Source of the DNA: Snowella sp. | GTDB lineage: Bacteria; Cyanobacteriota; Cyanobacteriia; Cyanobacteriales; Microcystaceae | Assembly (NCBI GenBank): GCA_003249095.1 | Contig: QBMS01000027.1 | Coordinates: 1 to 39,114, forward strand | Direction of reading: 5' to 3' | DNA: 39,114 nucleotides | Shown here: positions 25,029-34,120 of the stretch, piece after piece | Numbering within the stretch: the stretch's first letter is position 1 | Layout: every line of letters starts with the position of its first letter | Position numbers and translations under genes: made by a program | Notes under the pieces: generated by a model | The model's input: only the letters and a program-made list of their open reading frames with translations | Told to the model about the DNA's origin: nothing | Databases searched by the model: none

Positions 25029-25247
25029 TTAACTTGTCTTGAGTTCAGCAATTTCAAAAATTCTTTGAAATCTAGTGGTAGTTGCATCGTAGCCATAGTT
25101 GATTTGTCTCATCATTTCTAATGCAAGTAGTCTTTCCTTCGGCGTTGTTTGTAACCAATAGATTTTTTCATCATTCATATCGGTTAAGTTAGTAATACTA
25201 AGTATAGAACGATTCAGTTGATATTCTTCTAACGGCAATGAATTCAT
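25029..25247 (-). CDS. Small partner protein of a nucleotidyltransferase (toxin-antitoxin-like)
   Basis: A 72-residue acidic protein with the pattern DEKIYWLQTTPKERLLALEMMRQINYGYD, followed by RFQRIFEIAE. From memory, small cyanobacterial proteins with this YW-xxTP-xERL pattern precede DUF6036-like nucleotidyltransferase genes. It is intact, whereas its partner downstream has lost its N-terminus. It is therefore probably an orphan half of a former toxin-antitoxin or nucleotidyltransferase pair. The function is unknown. Confidence 0.5.
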   Translation of the reverse strand: MNSLPLEEYQLNRSILSITNLTDMNDEKIYWLQTTPKERLLALEMMRQINYGYDATTTRFQRIFEIAELKTS

Positions 25248-25555
25248 GATAGGCTCCTCTCAGTATTAGTCCTACATTGATCATACAATTTCTTGGCAAA
25301 TCTGAGTATCTAATCTGATCGCATTTTTAGGATGAAGGGGTAAAGGGCGATCGCCATCTATCTTACGTCCACAGTTCCCATTTAGTTTGTAAGGTTGATC
25401 CCAAAGGGGGGGGAAGCGATCGCTTGGACTAGGTTGATGATTGGGTGTAAGGCGATCGCTGATTCATTAACTTTATGTTCAATGTCCTGAAGTTTGGTCA
25501 CATTTATTAGATAATGGAAGATGTTATCATTATTGCCAATTAGCAATATCTAACC
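25248..25555. other. Intergenic region with HIP1 sites
   Basis: This 308-base gap contains several GGCGATCGC-type sites between 25340 and 25470. A short ATTGC/GCAAT inverted repeat lies about 10 bases before the lipoprotein start. No gene or RNA was recognised. Confidence 0.4.
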
Positions 25556-25795
25556 ATGAAATCTAAACTCATTGTTTTTTTACTTTTAATGATTACCATA
25601 GTAGGCTGTGGTAACGCTCCTGATGAAAAAAATCAAGATCAAGCTCCCTTGTCTTCTCCTAGCACTAATGATGATAATGGAGAGAACAGTCCTTCTTCTG
25701 ATGTAAATAATCAAGATGAAGATAGCGACGAAGATGAAGACGAAGATGAAGATGAAGAAAATGATAATAAAAAAGACAAAAAAGATAACGATTAA
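25556..25795 (+). CDS. Small acidic lipoprotein
   Basis: A 79-residue protein with a lipoprotein signal peptide. It has a basic start, a hydrophobic core (LIVFLLLMITIVG) and a lipobox ending IVGC at Cys18. The mature part is low-complexity, with Ser/Asn/Pro first, then a strongly acidic Asp-Glu run (about residues 55-69), then a Lys/Asp tail. It would be anchored in a membrane facing the periplasm. The acidic run could bind cations such as calcium, but this is only an inference. Low-complexity tails make homology hard to judge. Confidence 0.65.
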   Translation: MKSKLIVFLLLMITIVGCGNAPDEKNQDQAPLSSPSTNDDNGENSPSSDVNNQDEDSDEDEDEDEDEENDNKKDKKDND

Positions 25796-25937
25796 TTTGC
25801 CGTACCCTGTCTAAAATTCCTAACCGCGATCGCTTACTTAATAATCTTAAAACTATTAATTAAAGATTCTTTAATTATCGGGAAATCTTGAAAAAGACAA
25901 ACCATTTTTTGAGAATTTTTTACTTAGTATACAATCC

Positions 25938-27125
25938 TTAGCGATCGCGGCTAAGAAATAAACCTTGACGAAACCAACCTTTTTTCCAAAAGATATAAAC
26001 CTGAAGACTGGTAATCAATAACATAATTGTCCAGCAAAAAACGTAACCCCAATACCAATTTAATTCGGGCATATTAAAGGGCGATTTTTCCGTATTAAAA
26101 TTCATCCCATAAACGCCAACGATAAAAGTTAAGGGAATAAAAATCGTAGAAATAACGGTTAAAATTTTCATGATTTCATTCATTTTATTTCCCGTTGCTG
26201 AGAGATAAACATCGGTTAATCCAGAGGCTAATTCGCGATAGGTTTCAATCACGTCAATAACTTGAATAGTATGGTCATAGCAATCTCTTAAATAATTCAT
26301 CACATTCGGACTAATATGATCGCTACCATCCCGAATCAGGCTATTAAAAATTTCCCGTTGAGGCCAAACTAAACGTCGAAAAGCGAGTAATTCTCGGCGT
26401 ATTTGATAAATTTTACTTAGAGTGTGATGATTGGGTTTTTCGATCGCTTCTTCTTCCAATTCCTCTAGGCGATCGCCATAACTTTCTAACACAGGAAAAA
26501 AATTATCCACAATGGCATCAATCAAGGCATAACATAAATAATCTGCCTCTAATTGACGAATGAAACCAATATTTTTTTCGAGTCTATTTCTAACGGGGTC
26601 AAAGGGATCGCGGAGAGGTTCTTCTTGAATGGTGAGCAGATAATTTTTGCCTAGAATAAAACTAATTTGTTCTGTCCAAAATCCTTTACTTTTTACCATA
26701 ATCATTTGGGTTGTAATGAGTAAAAAATCGGGATGATATTCTAATTTGGGACGTTGGGGAACGTTGACAATATCTTCTAGGATTAGCGGTGGTAATTTAA
26801 AAATTTCTCCAATTTCTCTTAATACTTTTTCATTCCCCAAACCCTGAATATCAATCCAAGAAATAGATTCGGAATCTAAGTACGGAATAATCTCCTGGGT
26901 GCTTAGATGCTGGCTATGGTTAATACGCTCAAGATTATAATCAAAAATATCTATTTCTGTTGGATAGGCATCAGGTTCTATGCTTAAGGTTCCAGGCGCG
27001 CTTCCAGGATCATGGTAATAATAATCAAATAGATCCTGCTCTTCTTCGGTTGTATTCGGCGGAGTTGAATCCTTGCCACGCGATCGCATCACGCCGTTTT
27101 GGGGTCTCAAAGATTGAGAAGTCAT
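25938..27125 (-). CDS. corA: CorA-type magnesium/cobalt transporter
   Basis: A 395-residue CorA-family channel. It has a large N-terminal cytoplasmic domain (about 1-330) and two C-terminal membrane helices. The YGMNF signature at the end of the first helix forms the ion filter. The loop after it (NTEKSPFNMPELNW) is the usual acidic external loop. It forms pentamers that carry Mg2+, and in some cases Co2+ or Ni2+. The cytoplasmic part begins with a charged extension of about 60 residues. It lies near the NtcA-promoter-linked regulator but is a separate transcription unit, with a 29-base gap. Confidence 0.93.
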   Translation of the reverse strand: MTSQSLRPQNGVMRSRGKDSTPPNTTEEEQDLFDYYYHDPGSAPGTLSIEPDAYPTEIDIFDYNLERINHSQHLSTQEIIPYLDSESISWIDIQGLGNEKVLREIGEIFKLPPLILEDIVNVPQRPKLEYHPDFLLITTQMIMVKSKGFWTEQISFILGKNYLLTIQEEPLRDPFDPVRNRLEKNIGFIRQLEADYLCYALIDAIVDNFFPVLESYGDRLEELEEEAIEKPNHHTLSKIYQIRRELLAFRRLVWPQREIFNSLIRDGSDHISPNVMNYLRDCYDHTIQVIDVIETYRELASGLTDVYLSATGNKMNEIMKILTVISTIFIPLTFIVGVYGMNFNTEKSPFNMPELNWYWGYVFCWTIMLLITSLQVYIFWKKGWFRQGLFLSRDR

Positions 27126-27154
27126 AAAAGAAGGGGAGAAAAATTAAGTCAATT

Positions 27155-27922
27155 TTACTTCACCCTAGACAAATGATGACCATTACGAGAACTTACCGAT
27201 GGAGCAGGAGCGATCGCTGAATGGGGTTTATTTTCCTCTAGAGCTTCCGTATTAAAGCGATATCCGACATTTCTCACGGTCTGGACTAAGCTCGGTTGTC
27301 TGGGATCGATCTCGATTTTTTTCCGTAGAGACAGAACATGAGTATCAATGGTGCGGGGATTATCGATCGCCTCTGGCCACGCTCGCCGCAATAATTCTGT
27401 CCGACTCAGGGCCGTTCCTTCGGCTTGGGTTAAAACATAGAGCAAACTGAATTCCTGGGGAGTCAGATCAATAAAAAGACCTTGATATTGCACTCGGCGT
27501 TGAACTAAATCAATTTTGAGATCCCCATAATTCAGAACTAGGGGAGCAGAAGAAGCCCGTACTCTCCTAATCAGAGCTTCCACCCGTGCCATAAATTCCT
27601 GCATCCCAAAGGGTTTCGTCAGATAATCATCTGCCCCTGCTTTGAGACCATGCACAATATCCTTTTCTCCCGATCGCGCCGAAAGAATCATGACCATCGA
27701 CTGACGCTGTTGATATAACCAACGACAGAGTTCAATGCCATCTCCATCGGGTAGGTCAGAATCAAGAATTGCCAGGGTTGGTTGCTGATTTATGAAAGAC
27801 TGTCTCGCCTGTTGGAGGCTGGCACACTGTTGGACTAGGTAGCCCGCTTGTTGAAGATGCCAACTGAGCAGCGATCGCAGGTGAGGATTTCCCTCGACAA
27901 TAGAAAGATAAATCTGACTCAC
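27155..27922 (-). CDS. OmpR-family response regulator, atypical receiver (NblR-like)
   Basis: This 255-residue protein has a receiver domain (1-115) and a winged-helix DNA-binding domain (about 130-230, with TPQEFSLLYVLTQ and RTIDTHVLSLRKKIE). Asp54 is the phosphorylation site and TKPF holds the conserved Lys. The acidic pocket reads VEGN, so one of the two usual acidic residues is missing. I chose the GTG at 27922. An ATG at 27970 lies inside the predicted -10 box of an NtcA promoter, and the 16 extra residues do not look like a receiver. The sequence resembles the nitrogen-stress regulator NblR, but other OmpR regulators are possible. It lies 29 bases upstream of corA on the same strand. 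Confidence 0.85.
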   Translation of the reverse strand: MSQIYLSIVEGNPHLRSLLSWHLQQAGYLVQQCASLQQARQSFINQQPTLAILDSDLPDGDGIELCRWLYQQRQSMVMILSARSGEKDIVHGLKAGADDYLTKPFGMQEFMARVEALIRRVRASSAPLVLNYGDLKIDLVQRRVQYQGLFIDLTPQEFSLLYVLTQAEGTALSRTELLRRAWPEAIDNPRTIDTHVLSLRKKIEIDPRQPSLVQTVRNVGYRFNTEALEENKPHSAIAPAPSVSSRNGHHLSRVK

Positions 27923-27965
27923 CTTATTTTCATTCTCCGATAGCGTGTAGATATTGACTGAGAAT

Positions 27966-28007
27966 AACATAACAAACCCAATGTCAAGAGTTTGTAACCT
28001 CTGTTAC
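27966..28007 (-). promoter_or_regulatory. NtcA class II promoter of the response regulator
   Basis: Read on the minus strand, GTAACAGAGGTTAC (28007-27994) fits the NtcA consensus GTA-N8-TAC. It is followed after exactly 22 bases by TATGTT (27971-27966), which fits TAN3T. This spacing is that of NtcA-activated promoters. It predicts a start near 27959 and a leader of about 37 bases before the GTG. Confidence 0.7.
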
Positions 28008-28158
28008 GATGAAGACTGGATAAATCCCTTAAAACCTTAAAAAAATCTAAAGTCAAATAGGGGAACTTTAACGTCCTTTAATTTTTCTTTTGATATTTAT
28101 CAGCAATTCGTTAATCCCAAAGGATAAAATTAGAATTATTAGTCCTCTCTCGCCAACC

Positions 28159-28416
28159 ATGCTACAAGATACCCAAACAATTCGTTATTACCAAAAGCTA
28201 ACCGATGCTATGGTGGATTTATGGCATCGTGGCCGTCGTATGGAGGAAATCCGTATATACGTCGAAGGCTACCTAGCCTCCCTGCGCCACAGCAACACCA
28301 TCGAAGCTTATCTCATTCATCGTCTTGAAGAGGAGGTCTATTCTTTTCTGAGAGATCCCTCTAATTTTGAGGATTTGTACCAGTTACAAACCCAAGTGGA
28401 TTACGATTATCGCTAA
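28159..28416 (+). CDS. Conserved cyanobacterial protein (DUF6761-like)
   Basis: An 85-residue protein from the ATG at 28159, with upstream in-frame codons ignored. It is a helical, soluble protein: TIRYYQKLTDAMVDLWHRGRRMEE, RIYVEGYLASLRHSNTIEAYLIHRLEEEVYSFLRD. I recall this as a family of short proteins found throughout cyanobacteria (DUF6761), with no known function. It shares the divergent upstream region, including the NtcA box, with the response regulator. On its own strand the box has no correctly spaced -10. A hairpin terminator follows. Confidence 0.7.
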   Translation: MLQDTQTIRYYQKLTDAMVDLWHRGRRMEEIRIYVEGYLASLRHSNTIEAYLIHRLEEEVYSFLRDPSNFEDLYQLQTQVDYDYR

Positions 28417-28444
28417 TTATTTTCAACACCCGCTCACAAAATAG

Positions 28445-28495
28445 AAAAAGGGTAGCTTTCCTCTGGTGAACTAGGTGAACTACCCTTTTGTTTTT
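28445..28495. terminator. Bidirectional terminator hairpin between convergent genes
   Basis: AAAAGGGTAG (28446-28455) pairs with CTACCCTTTT (28480-28489), with a T-rich run on both sides. It ends the 28159 gene on the plus strand and grxD on the minus strand. Confidence 0.75.
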
Positions 28496-28509
28496 GGCAC
28501 TCAAAAAAT

Positions 28510-28836
28510 TTAGGACGCGATCGCCACTTCGATCTTTTCCTGAAGTTCACCCTTTTGATAAAGATCAATCAAAATATCAGAACCGCCGAGAAATTCTCCG
28601 TTCACATAAACCTGAGGAATAGTGGGCCAATTAGAATAGTCTTTAATGCCTTGACGAATTTCAGGATCACTCAAAACATCAATAGTTTCGTAGGTAACAC
28701 CTAACATATTGAGAATCTGCACAACATTATTAGAAAAGCCACATTGGGGCATGAGTTTAGAGCCTTTCATAAAAACTAAAACCTTATTTTGGGCAATAAG
28801 GTCTTGAATGCGGGTGTTAATGTCTGGTGTCGTCAT
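28510..28836 (-). CDS. grxD: Monothiol glutaredoxin (Grx4 type)
   Basis: A 108-residue monothiol glutaredoxin with the CGFS active site at residues 32-35 and the cis-proline segment [16 protein letters not shown]. Such proteins bind a [2Fe-2S] cluster as a dimer, or with BolA, and act in iron-sulfur trafficking. It lies 78 bases downstream of a bolA gene on the same strand, supporting a GrxD-BolA pair. The gene is intact and ends at the shared terminator. Confidence 0.93.
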   Translation of the reverse strand: MTTPDINTRIQDLIAQNKVLVFMKGSKLMPQCGFSNNVVQILNMLGVTYETIDVLSDPEIRQGIKDYSNWPTIPQVYVNGEFLGGSDILIDLYQKGELQEKIEVAIAS

Positions 28837-28914
28837 AGTTGAATAGATAGAAAATGAATTAGGAGAACTTTAAAAAACTGAGATAAACAACAAGATTGTT
28901 TTTTTATTTTAACG

Positions 28915-29175
28915 CTAGACGGTTTGACCTGCTTCTACCCAGGCTTCGGGAGTATAGGTTTTCAGGGCGAGGGCATGAATCGCTCCAGAATTCATTTCTG
29001 CTTTTAAAGCACCATAGACCATTTGATGTTGTTTGACAGAGCTTTGACCGACGAATGCCGAAGAAATGACGACGGCTTCTAGATGATCTCCCCCGCCCGT
29101 TAGATCGCTGACAATCACTTCTGCGTCAGGCAGTTGAGACTTGATCATATTTTCTACTTGAGTCAGTGTAAGCAT
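28915..29175 (-). CDS. bolA: BolA family protein
   Basis: An 86-residue BolA fold protein. It has the conserved [16 protein letters not shown] and [17 protein letters not shown] segments, including the His residues that contribute to a shared iron-sulfur cluster with monothiol glutaredoxin. It immediately precedes grxD, its usual partner. The complex is thought to act in iron sensing or cluster delivery. Confidence 0.9.
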   Translation of the reverse strand: MLTLTQVENMIKSQLPDAEVIVSDLTGGGDHLEAVVISSAFVGQSSVKQHQMVYGALKAEMNSGAIHALALKTYTPEAWVEAGQTV

Positions 29176-29310
29176 AAATAAAAGGGATGAGAAAAAGGGA
29201 CAATTAGAACTATTGTGACCGATCTTGGGGAGGCCAAACCGCCGATGCTGGATGAAGCCTCAGATTCAAACGCTGATTGTGAGACCTGAAATTTTCATAC
29301 TAGGAGCGGA

Positions 29311-29997
29311 TTATTTATTGGCAGGGGGTGGAGTTACAGGAGTTTGGGGGGATGTACTGGGAGCGGCGGGTGCAAAGGGAACATTAGCAAAGCCCAATTC
29401 ATAGAGTTGTTGATAGGATTTACGGCCTAGCTCGGTGGTCGGATTTTGGGAACGAATAATTTGAATCAATAAGGGAACGGCCAATTCAGGTTGATTTTTA
29501 GCACGATGCACTAGAGCGAGTTTATACGTGGCATCATCCCGCACCTGTCCTGTCTCTAGGGCTTGATTTCGTTCGGACTCAAAAACTTTAGGGTCAATTC
29601 CTGAAAAACTGTTGGCTAACTGTAAATGGAAATTGGATAGTTGGTTAAAAATTTTGCGGGCCTGTTGTAATTTATCGATCGCAACATCATATTTCTCAGC
29701 ATTAATCGCTTGGGTTGCTTCATTCATCAAGCGTTGACCCCCTGCTAGACTGAGTAAACTTTCTGATTGGTTCAAGGGACGTAAATCATTGGGATCGGCA
29801 TTTTCCTCTCCATTGAGATCTGAGGGTTGAGGGAGGGGCGGTTGAGCTTGGGGTTTAGTCTGGGGTTTCGTTTGGGCAATGAGGTGATTACTTCTAGGGG
29901 TTTGGGACTGACTCGGCAAGGTCGTCGAGAAAAAAAGGATTAGAGGAAGACTGGCAAATTTCCCAAAAGAAAGGAGATGATTTATTGAGTAGGGCAT
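29311..29997 (-). CDS. Secreted TPR-like protein
   Basis: This 228-residue protein has an N-terminal signal peptide (about residues 8-32), then a Pro/Gln-rich low-complexity linker (about 40-70). A helical domain follows with TPR-like repeats (EATQAINAEKYDVAIDKLQQARKIF and KLALVHRAKNQPELAVPLLIQ), and the C-terminus is Pro/Thr-rich. It is probably a periplasmic scaffold. I do not recognise a named family. It is transcribed alone. Confidence 0.7.
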   Translation of the reverse strand: MPYSINHLLSFGKFASLPLILFFSTTLPSQSQTPRSNHLIAQTKPQTKPQAQPPLPQPSDLNGEENADPNDLRPLNQSESLLSLAGGQRLMNEATQAINAEKYDVAIDKLQQARKIFNQLSNFHLQLANSFSGIDPKVFESERNQALETGQVRDDATYKLALVHRAKNQPELAVPLLIQIIRSQNPTTELGRKSYQQLYELGFANVPFAPAAPSTSPQTPVTPPPANK

Positions 29998-30135
29998 GGA
30001 GCGTTTATAGGGTTTTGATTAGCTGGTTAGGAGGCATTATTCTTGAGGTATCTTAGCATTGCAGGTTCTCCCCCTGGCTTATTGGTCTTAAATTTTTGGC
30101 GATCGCCCAGAGAAAATATGGTTTTTGTCTTTCTT

Positions 30136-31386
30136 TTAAGACGGTTGATCTGCTGCAAGTAACTGCTCTTGGACGAGGTGAGCAATGGCCTGGGCGGCTC
30201 CTGGTTTACCTCGGACTTGTTTGAGGCGATCGCGGATTTGGGCGAGTTTTTCAGGATGATCGAGCCAATCTAAAACCCTAACAGCAACCTCTTCAGGGGT
30301 TAATTCTCCGACTAATTCAGGCACGATTTCAGACTTTGCCCAAATGTTCGGCCAGGCATAGAGACGCTTTTGTTTAATCATCCAACCGTTAATTATCCTA
30401 GCAAAAACGGTTCCCACGAAGGGTAAACGGGCCAACACTCCAGGTAATCCATCCCAGGAACGCATGGCATCCAATTGCTGAGTCGGTAATAAAACAAGCA
30501 TCGGAACCGCTAAAGCTCCTAATTCGGCCGTATTCGCGCCAACGGTGGTGAGTGCAACAGAAAATTGACTCATAATCTCTTTTGCGGGAAATTCCGTCAC
30601 TAATTCAATGCTTAAGCCACCAGAGGTTTCGATCATTGGCTCTTGGCCCACAATTAATTTGCCACTGACTCCCCCCATTTTTTCCACTAAAGCATTAATT
30701 TTAGGATCAGCAAAACTTGCTAAAGTCTGCAAATCCAAGGTCGGGGCAACGGGTAAAATAAAACGGGTTTGAGGTCTTTGCTGATGAATTTTTTCCGCGA
30801 TCGCCAAACAAAAAGGCACACCCTGGGCCAATTTTCCCGCCTTAGAACCAGGTAAGATCCCAATGATCGGCTCCGTTTGATTCGTTGCGAGATTAATTTG
30901 CTGGACATCCGCCATCAAGTCCCCTGTGACGGTCATTTTCTCTCGATAACTGGCGGTTACTTTTTCGCGCACTGCCTCATTCATCACACCAAAAGCATCA
31001 ATCCAACGATACCAACGGGCTTCCCATTCAGCATAAATAACCGTTCGATACTGCAACCTTTTGCCAATGAGCAAAGGAAAAACCTGATCGCCGCCCAAAA
31101 ATAAGACAACTCCTTGTTTTCTCCAATCCCAAAATTCTGCCGTTTTCCCCCAGATCAGAAAATTCATAAAATACTCGCTACTTTGCACCCGATCCACTTC
31201 AGGATAACTAGCGGCGATCGCGGCTTCCTTGCCCGTTGCGTGGGGACAGGGGGACAACATCACGGAAATTCTAACCTCAGACGAATTATCCCCTAATAAT
31301 TGCCGTAGAGATTTCACCACAGGACGAACCCAAGTCGTTATTTCGCCAGGGCCATTGGATAGGATTAAGATATCAACGGGTTGCAT
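30136..31386 (-). CDS. Lipid-A-disaccharide synthase-related glycosyltransferase-like protein
   Basis: A 416-residue GT-B-like protein. The opening DILILSNGPGEITTWVRPV and the later GDLMADVQ, IGILPGSKAGKL and ELGALAVPMLVLLPTQQLD segments follow the LpxB-related family common in cyanobacteria. These are annotated as LpxB-related but differ from true LpxB, and the sugar substrate is unknown. A role in envelope lipid or polysaccharide synthesis is the simplest reading. No lipid A genes are adjacent. Confidence 0.85.
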   Translation of the reverse strand: MQPVDILILSNGPGEITTWVRPVVKSLRQLLGDNSSEVRISVMLSPCPHATGKEAAIAASYPEVDRVQSSEYFMNFLIWGKTAEFWDWRKQGVVLFLGGDQVFPLLIGKRLQYRTVIYAEWEARWYRWIDAFGVMNEAVREKVTASYREKMTVTGDLMADVQQINLATNQTEPIIGILPGSKAGKLAQGVPFCLAIAEKIHQQRPQTRFILPVAPTLDLQTLASFADPKINALVEKMGGVSGKLIVGQEPMIETSGGLSIELVTEFPAKEIMSQFSVALTTVGANTAELGALAVPMLVLLPTQQLDAMRSWDGLPGVLARLPFVGTVFARIINGWMIKQKRLYAWPNIWAKSEIVPELVGELTPEEVAVRVLDWLDHPEKLAQIRDRLKQVRGKPGAAQAIAHLVQEQLLAADQPS

Positions 31387-31587
31387 TGCGATCGCTTTAT
31401 AGAGGAAATATTAACAACATTGTAGAAGGACTCGTCTATTTAAAATAGCGATCGCAGACTCCTAACGTTTAGAGTAAAAATCTAAAAGTATGATCATTTT
31501 AAGAAAAAAGCTTGTATATTGACCGTTAGAACTGATCTGAGTTGATTTATTGTTAATAATTCATTTTCCTGCAAACTGTGTTTGATT

Positions 31588-32406
31588 ATGAAAGAAAAAC
31601 TGTTGGGTAATCCGATAGGTAGAATTGCGTTTTTTTTAAGGGACAAATTTCATCTAATTCATACCGCCTATTTCCACCCAGAGAGAGTCGGGAAAGAAGC
31701 CAATGATCAATTAGCTAATATTCTGATCACCAGAATTTGTCAATCGAACAAAACTTTTATTGATATTGGAGCGCATATTGGCTCTATTCTCTCGGAAGTA
31801 TTGTATATTGACCCTTCAATAAAAATCGTTGCCATTGAACCAATTCCCGCTAAAGTCGATTCATTAAAACGAAGGTTTCCATCTATTGAAATTCATAATT
31901 GCGCTCTTGGAAATTTTTCAGGCCAAATCCCATTTTTTGTCAATATCAAAGAATCTGGGTATAGCTCACTGAGTAAGGTTGCTAGTTCCCAAGTAGGAGA
32001 AATAATTGAAATCAGTGTTCCTATCAAAAAACTAGATGATCTACTGTCATCAAATGATGTTGATGTTATTAAAATTGATGTTGAAGGCGCGGAGCTAAAT
32101 GTCCTCCGAGGAGCGATAAGGATTCTCCAGAAAAATCGTCCAACAATTATGTTTGAAAGTGTGCTACAAGTGGATAACGATTTTGGCGGTACAAAAGAAG
32201 AACTCTACGATTTTTTTAACTCCAATAACTATGTCATTATGATACCTAATCGTTTAGCCCATGATGATCCTGGACTTTCTAAGGAAGGATTTCTTGAAGG
32301 TCATCTTTATCCCAGAAGAACAACAAATTACTTTGCTATTCCCAGGGAGCGGCGTATAGAAATCAGAGATCGAGGACGCAATATCCTAAATATTTCTATT
32401 AATTGA
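31588..32406 (+). CDS. FkbM family methyltransferase
   Basis: A 272-residue SAM-dependent methyltransferase from the ATG at 31588. The SAM site is TFIDIGAHIGSI near residue 53, with a following acidic AIEPIP. The FkbM signature VIKIDVEGAELNVLRGA lies near 162-178. Family members O-methylate sugars or polyketides. The neighbour 218 bases downstream is a Wzy/ligase-like polysaccharide protein, so methylation of a surface glycan is likely. The gene is AT-rich compared with its neighbours, which may reflect transfer. Confidence 0.88.
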   Translation: MKEKLLGNPIGRIAFFLRDKFHLIHTAYFHPERVGKEANDQLANILITRICQSNKTFIDIGAHIGSILSEVLYIDPSIKIVAIEPIPAKVDSLKRRFPSIEIHNCALGNFSGQIPFFVNIKESGYSSLSKVASSQVGEIIEISVPIKKLDDLLSSNDVDVIKIDVEGAELNVLRGAIRILQKNRPTIMFESVLQVDNDFGGTKEELYDFFNSNNYVIMIPNRLAHDDPGLSKEGFLEGHLYPRRTTNYFAIPRERRIEIRDRGRNILNISIN

Positions 32407-32623
32407 TTCCTCATGATTTAAAAATTATCCTCGCTGATTTTATCTAAGCTATTCCCCAGCGATCGCCTTTAGGCTTGAAAAAAAATCAGGTACAATCCCC
32501 CATTTCTTTGATTTGCGAATATCATGGTATGCCAAAGCTTCAATAGAGATCACTCGATATTTTTAGGAACGCGATCGGGTTTATGGTAACTTCTAATATT
32601 TTAATTCATAACTCTTTAAAAGA

Positions 32624-34078
32624 ATGACTCCCCAAGCCCAACTGGCCATGCTCCTCTGGCTACCCCTTACCCTATACCTATTTACCCGATATTCTTCCCA
32701 AAAAGCCATTATTCTGTCATTTGTTGGAGGATTACTCTTTTTACCCCAACGGGCTGGCTTTAATCTCCCTTTAATCCCCGATTATGCAGGAATGGTCGCA
32801 ACCTGTTATGGGATTATGATAGGAACCTTAATCTATGACTATACAAAGATTAACCAATTTAAATGGTCGTGGATCGATATACCGATGGTACTTTGGTGTA
32901 CCTGCCCGATGCTTTCCTCCTTAACCAATGATTTAGGAGCCTATGACGGCTTTAATGCTGTCTTAGAACAAAGTGCCGTCTGGGGATTACCCTATTTTTT
33001 AGGTCGTCTTTATCTCAATAATCTCTCTGGACTCAAGGAACTAGCCATTGTCATCTTAAAAGGAGGATTAATCTATGTCCCTCTATGTCTCTATGAAATC
33101 AGACTGAGTCCTCAAATCCATAACATGGTTTATGGCTATTATGCCCATCCATCTGGCATTCAACAATCCATTCGTTTAGGAGGATACAGACCCAATGTTT
33201 TTATGTCTCATGGATTAGTTTTAGCCATGTTTATGACCACTGTTACGCTGGTTGCCATTTGGTTATGGCAAAGCAAGACAATTAGCGAACTATGGGGAAA
33301 ACCAATGATCTTTTGGGTTGGGGTTTTGGTAGTGACATTTGTTTTGCTCAAATCGTCGGGAGCCTATGGCTATCTCATTTATGGATTAGTGATCCTTTTT
33401 GTTGCTAAATGGACTCGTCTGAATTTTCCCCTCATACTCTTGATTTTCTTGTGTGTTTATTATCTTTATTTAGGAATAATCGGAGCTTTTAGTGGGGCGG
33501 AAGTATCAGATTGGCTAGCGAAGAACTATAGCCCCGAAAGAGCCGAATCGCTACAATTTCGTTTTGCAAATGAGGAACTTTTAAGAGCCAAGGCCCAGGA
33601 AAGACCCCTTTTTGGTTGGGGCGGATTTGGGCGCAATCGTGTTTATGATTACGATTGGAAGGGCGATCTAGTTGATGTATCGGTAACCGATAGTTATTGG
33701 ATTATTGTTTTTGGCGTTAATGGTATCTACGGCCTAGTCACTTTTACCGTGGCTCTCCTAAATCCTGTTTTTATATTTGCTGTTTTTCGTTATCCAGCGA
33801 AAACCTGGCTCAATCCCAAGGTGGGGCCTGCGGCGGCTCTGTCCGTCAGCTTAGTTCTTTTCTTTCTGGATAGCTTATTAAATGTGGGTTTTAATCCCAC
33901 TTTTCCTTTGATTTGTGGGGGGCTTTCGGGCTTGGTGATCAAACCAGTCGAAAATTTGAGCGATTCTCCTTCAGCTTCACCAAAAACAAAATTACCGACA
34001 AAAGTTAAGCGGAGTCCAACCAGCCGCACGAGAAGGGGGCCGATCATGGGAAGGAATACGGCTAATCTTCGTCGCTAA
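32624..34078 (+). CDS. O-antigen polymerase/ligase-like membrane protein
   Basis: A 484-residue integral membrane protein with about ten hydrophobic segments. It has a long extracytoplasmic loop containing ERAESLQFRFANEELL and GWGGFGRNRVYDYD, which match the Wzy/WaaL-type region. The C-terminal 45 residues are a basic, Ser/Pro-rich cytoplasmic tail. Such proteins polymerise or transfer polysaccharide repeat units outside the membrane. It follows the FkbM methyltransferase gene, suggesting a small cell-surface glycan cluster. The substrate is unknown. Confidence 0.85.
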   Translation: MTPQAQLAMLLWLPLTLYLFTRYSSQKAIILSFVGGLLFLPQRAGFNLPLIPDYAGMVATCYGIMIGTLIYDYTKINQFKWSWIDIPMVLWCTCPMLSSLTNDLGAYDGFNAVLEQSAVWGLPYFLGRLYLNNLSGLKELAIVILKGGLIYVPLCLYEIRLSPQIHNMVYGYYAHPSGIQQSIRLGGYRPNVFMSHGLVLAMFMTTVTLVAIWLWQSKTISELWGKPMIFWVGVLVVTFVLLKSSGAYGYLIYGLVILFVAKWTRLNFPLILLIFLCVYYLYLGIIGAFSGAEVSDWLAKNYSPERAESLQFRFANEELLRAKAQERPLFGWGGFGRNRVYDYDWKGDLVDVSVTDSYWIIVFGVNGIYGLVTFTVALLNPVFIFAVFRYPAKTWLNPKVGPAAALSVSLVLFFLDSLLNVGFNPTFPLICGGLSGLVIKPVENLSDSPSASPKTKLPTKVKRSPTSRTRRGPIMGRNTANLRR

Positions 34079-34120
34079 CTGAAATCCCGTTAAAACATCG
34101 GGTAGGAAAACTGAGGCGTA

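Noticed and set aside
28008-28040. NtcA box also serving the plus-strand gene at 28159
   Set aside because: The box is a symmetric sequence, but on the plus strand no TAN3T lies 20-24 bases downstream, unlike the minus strand.
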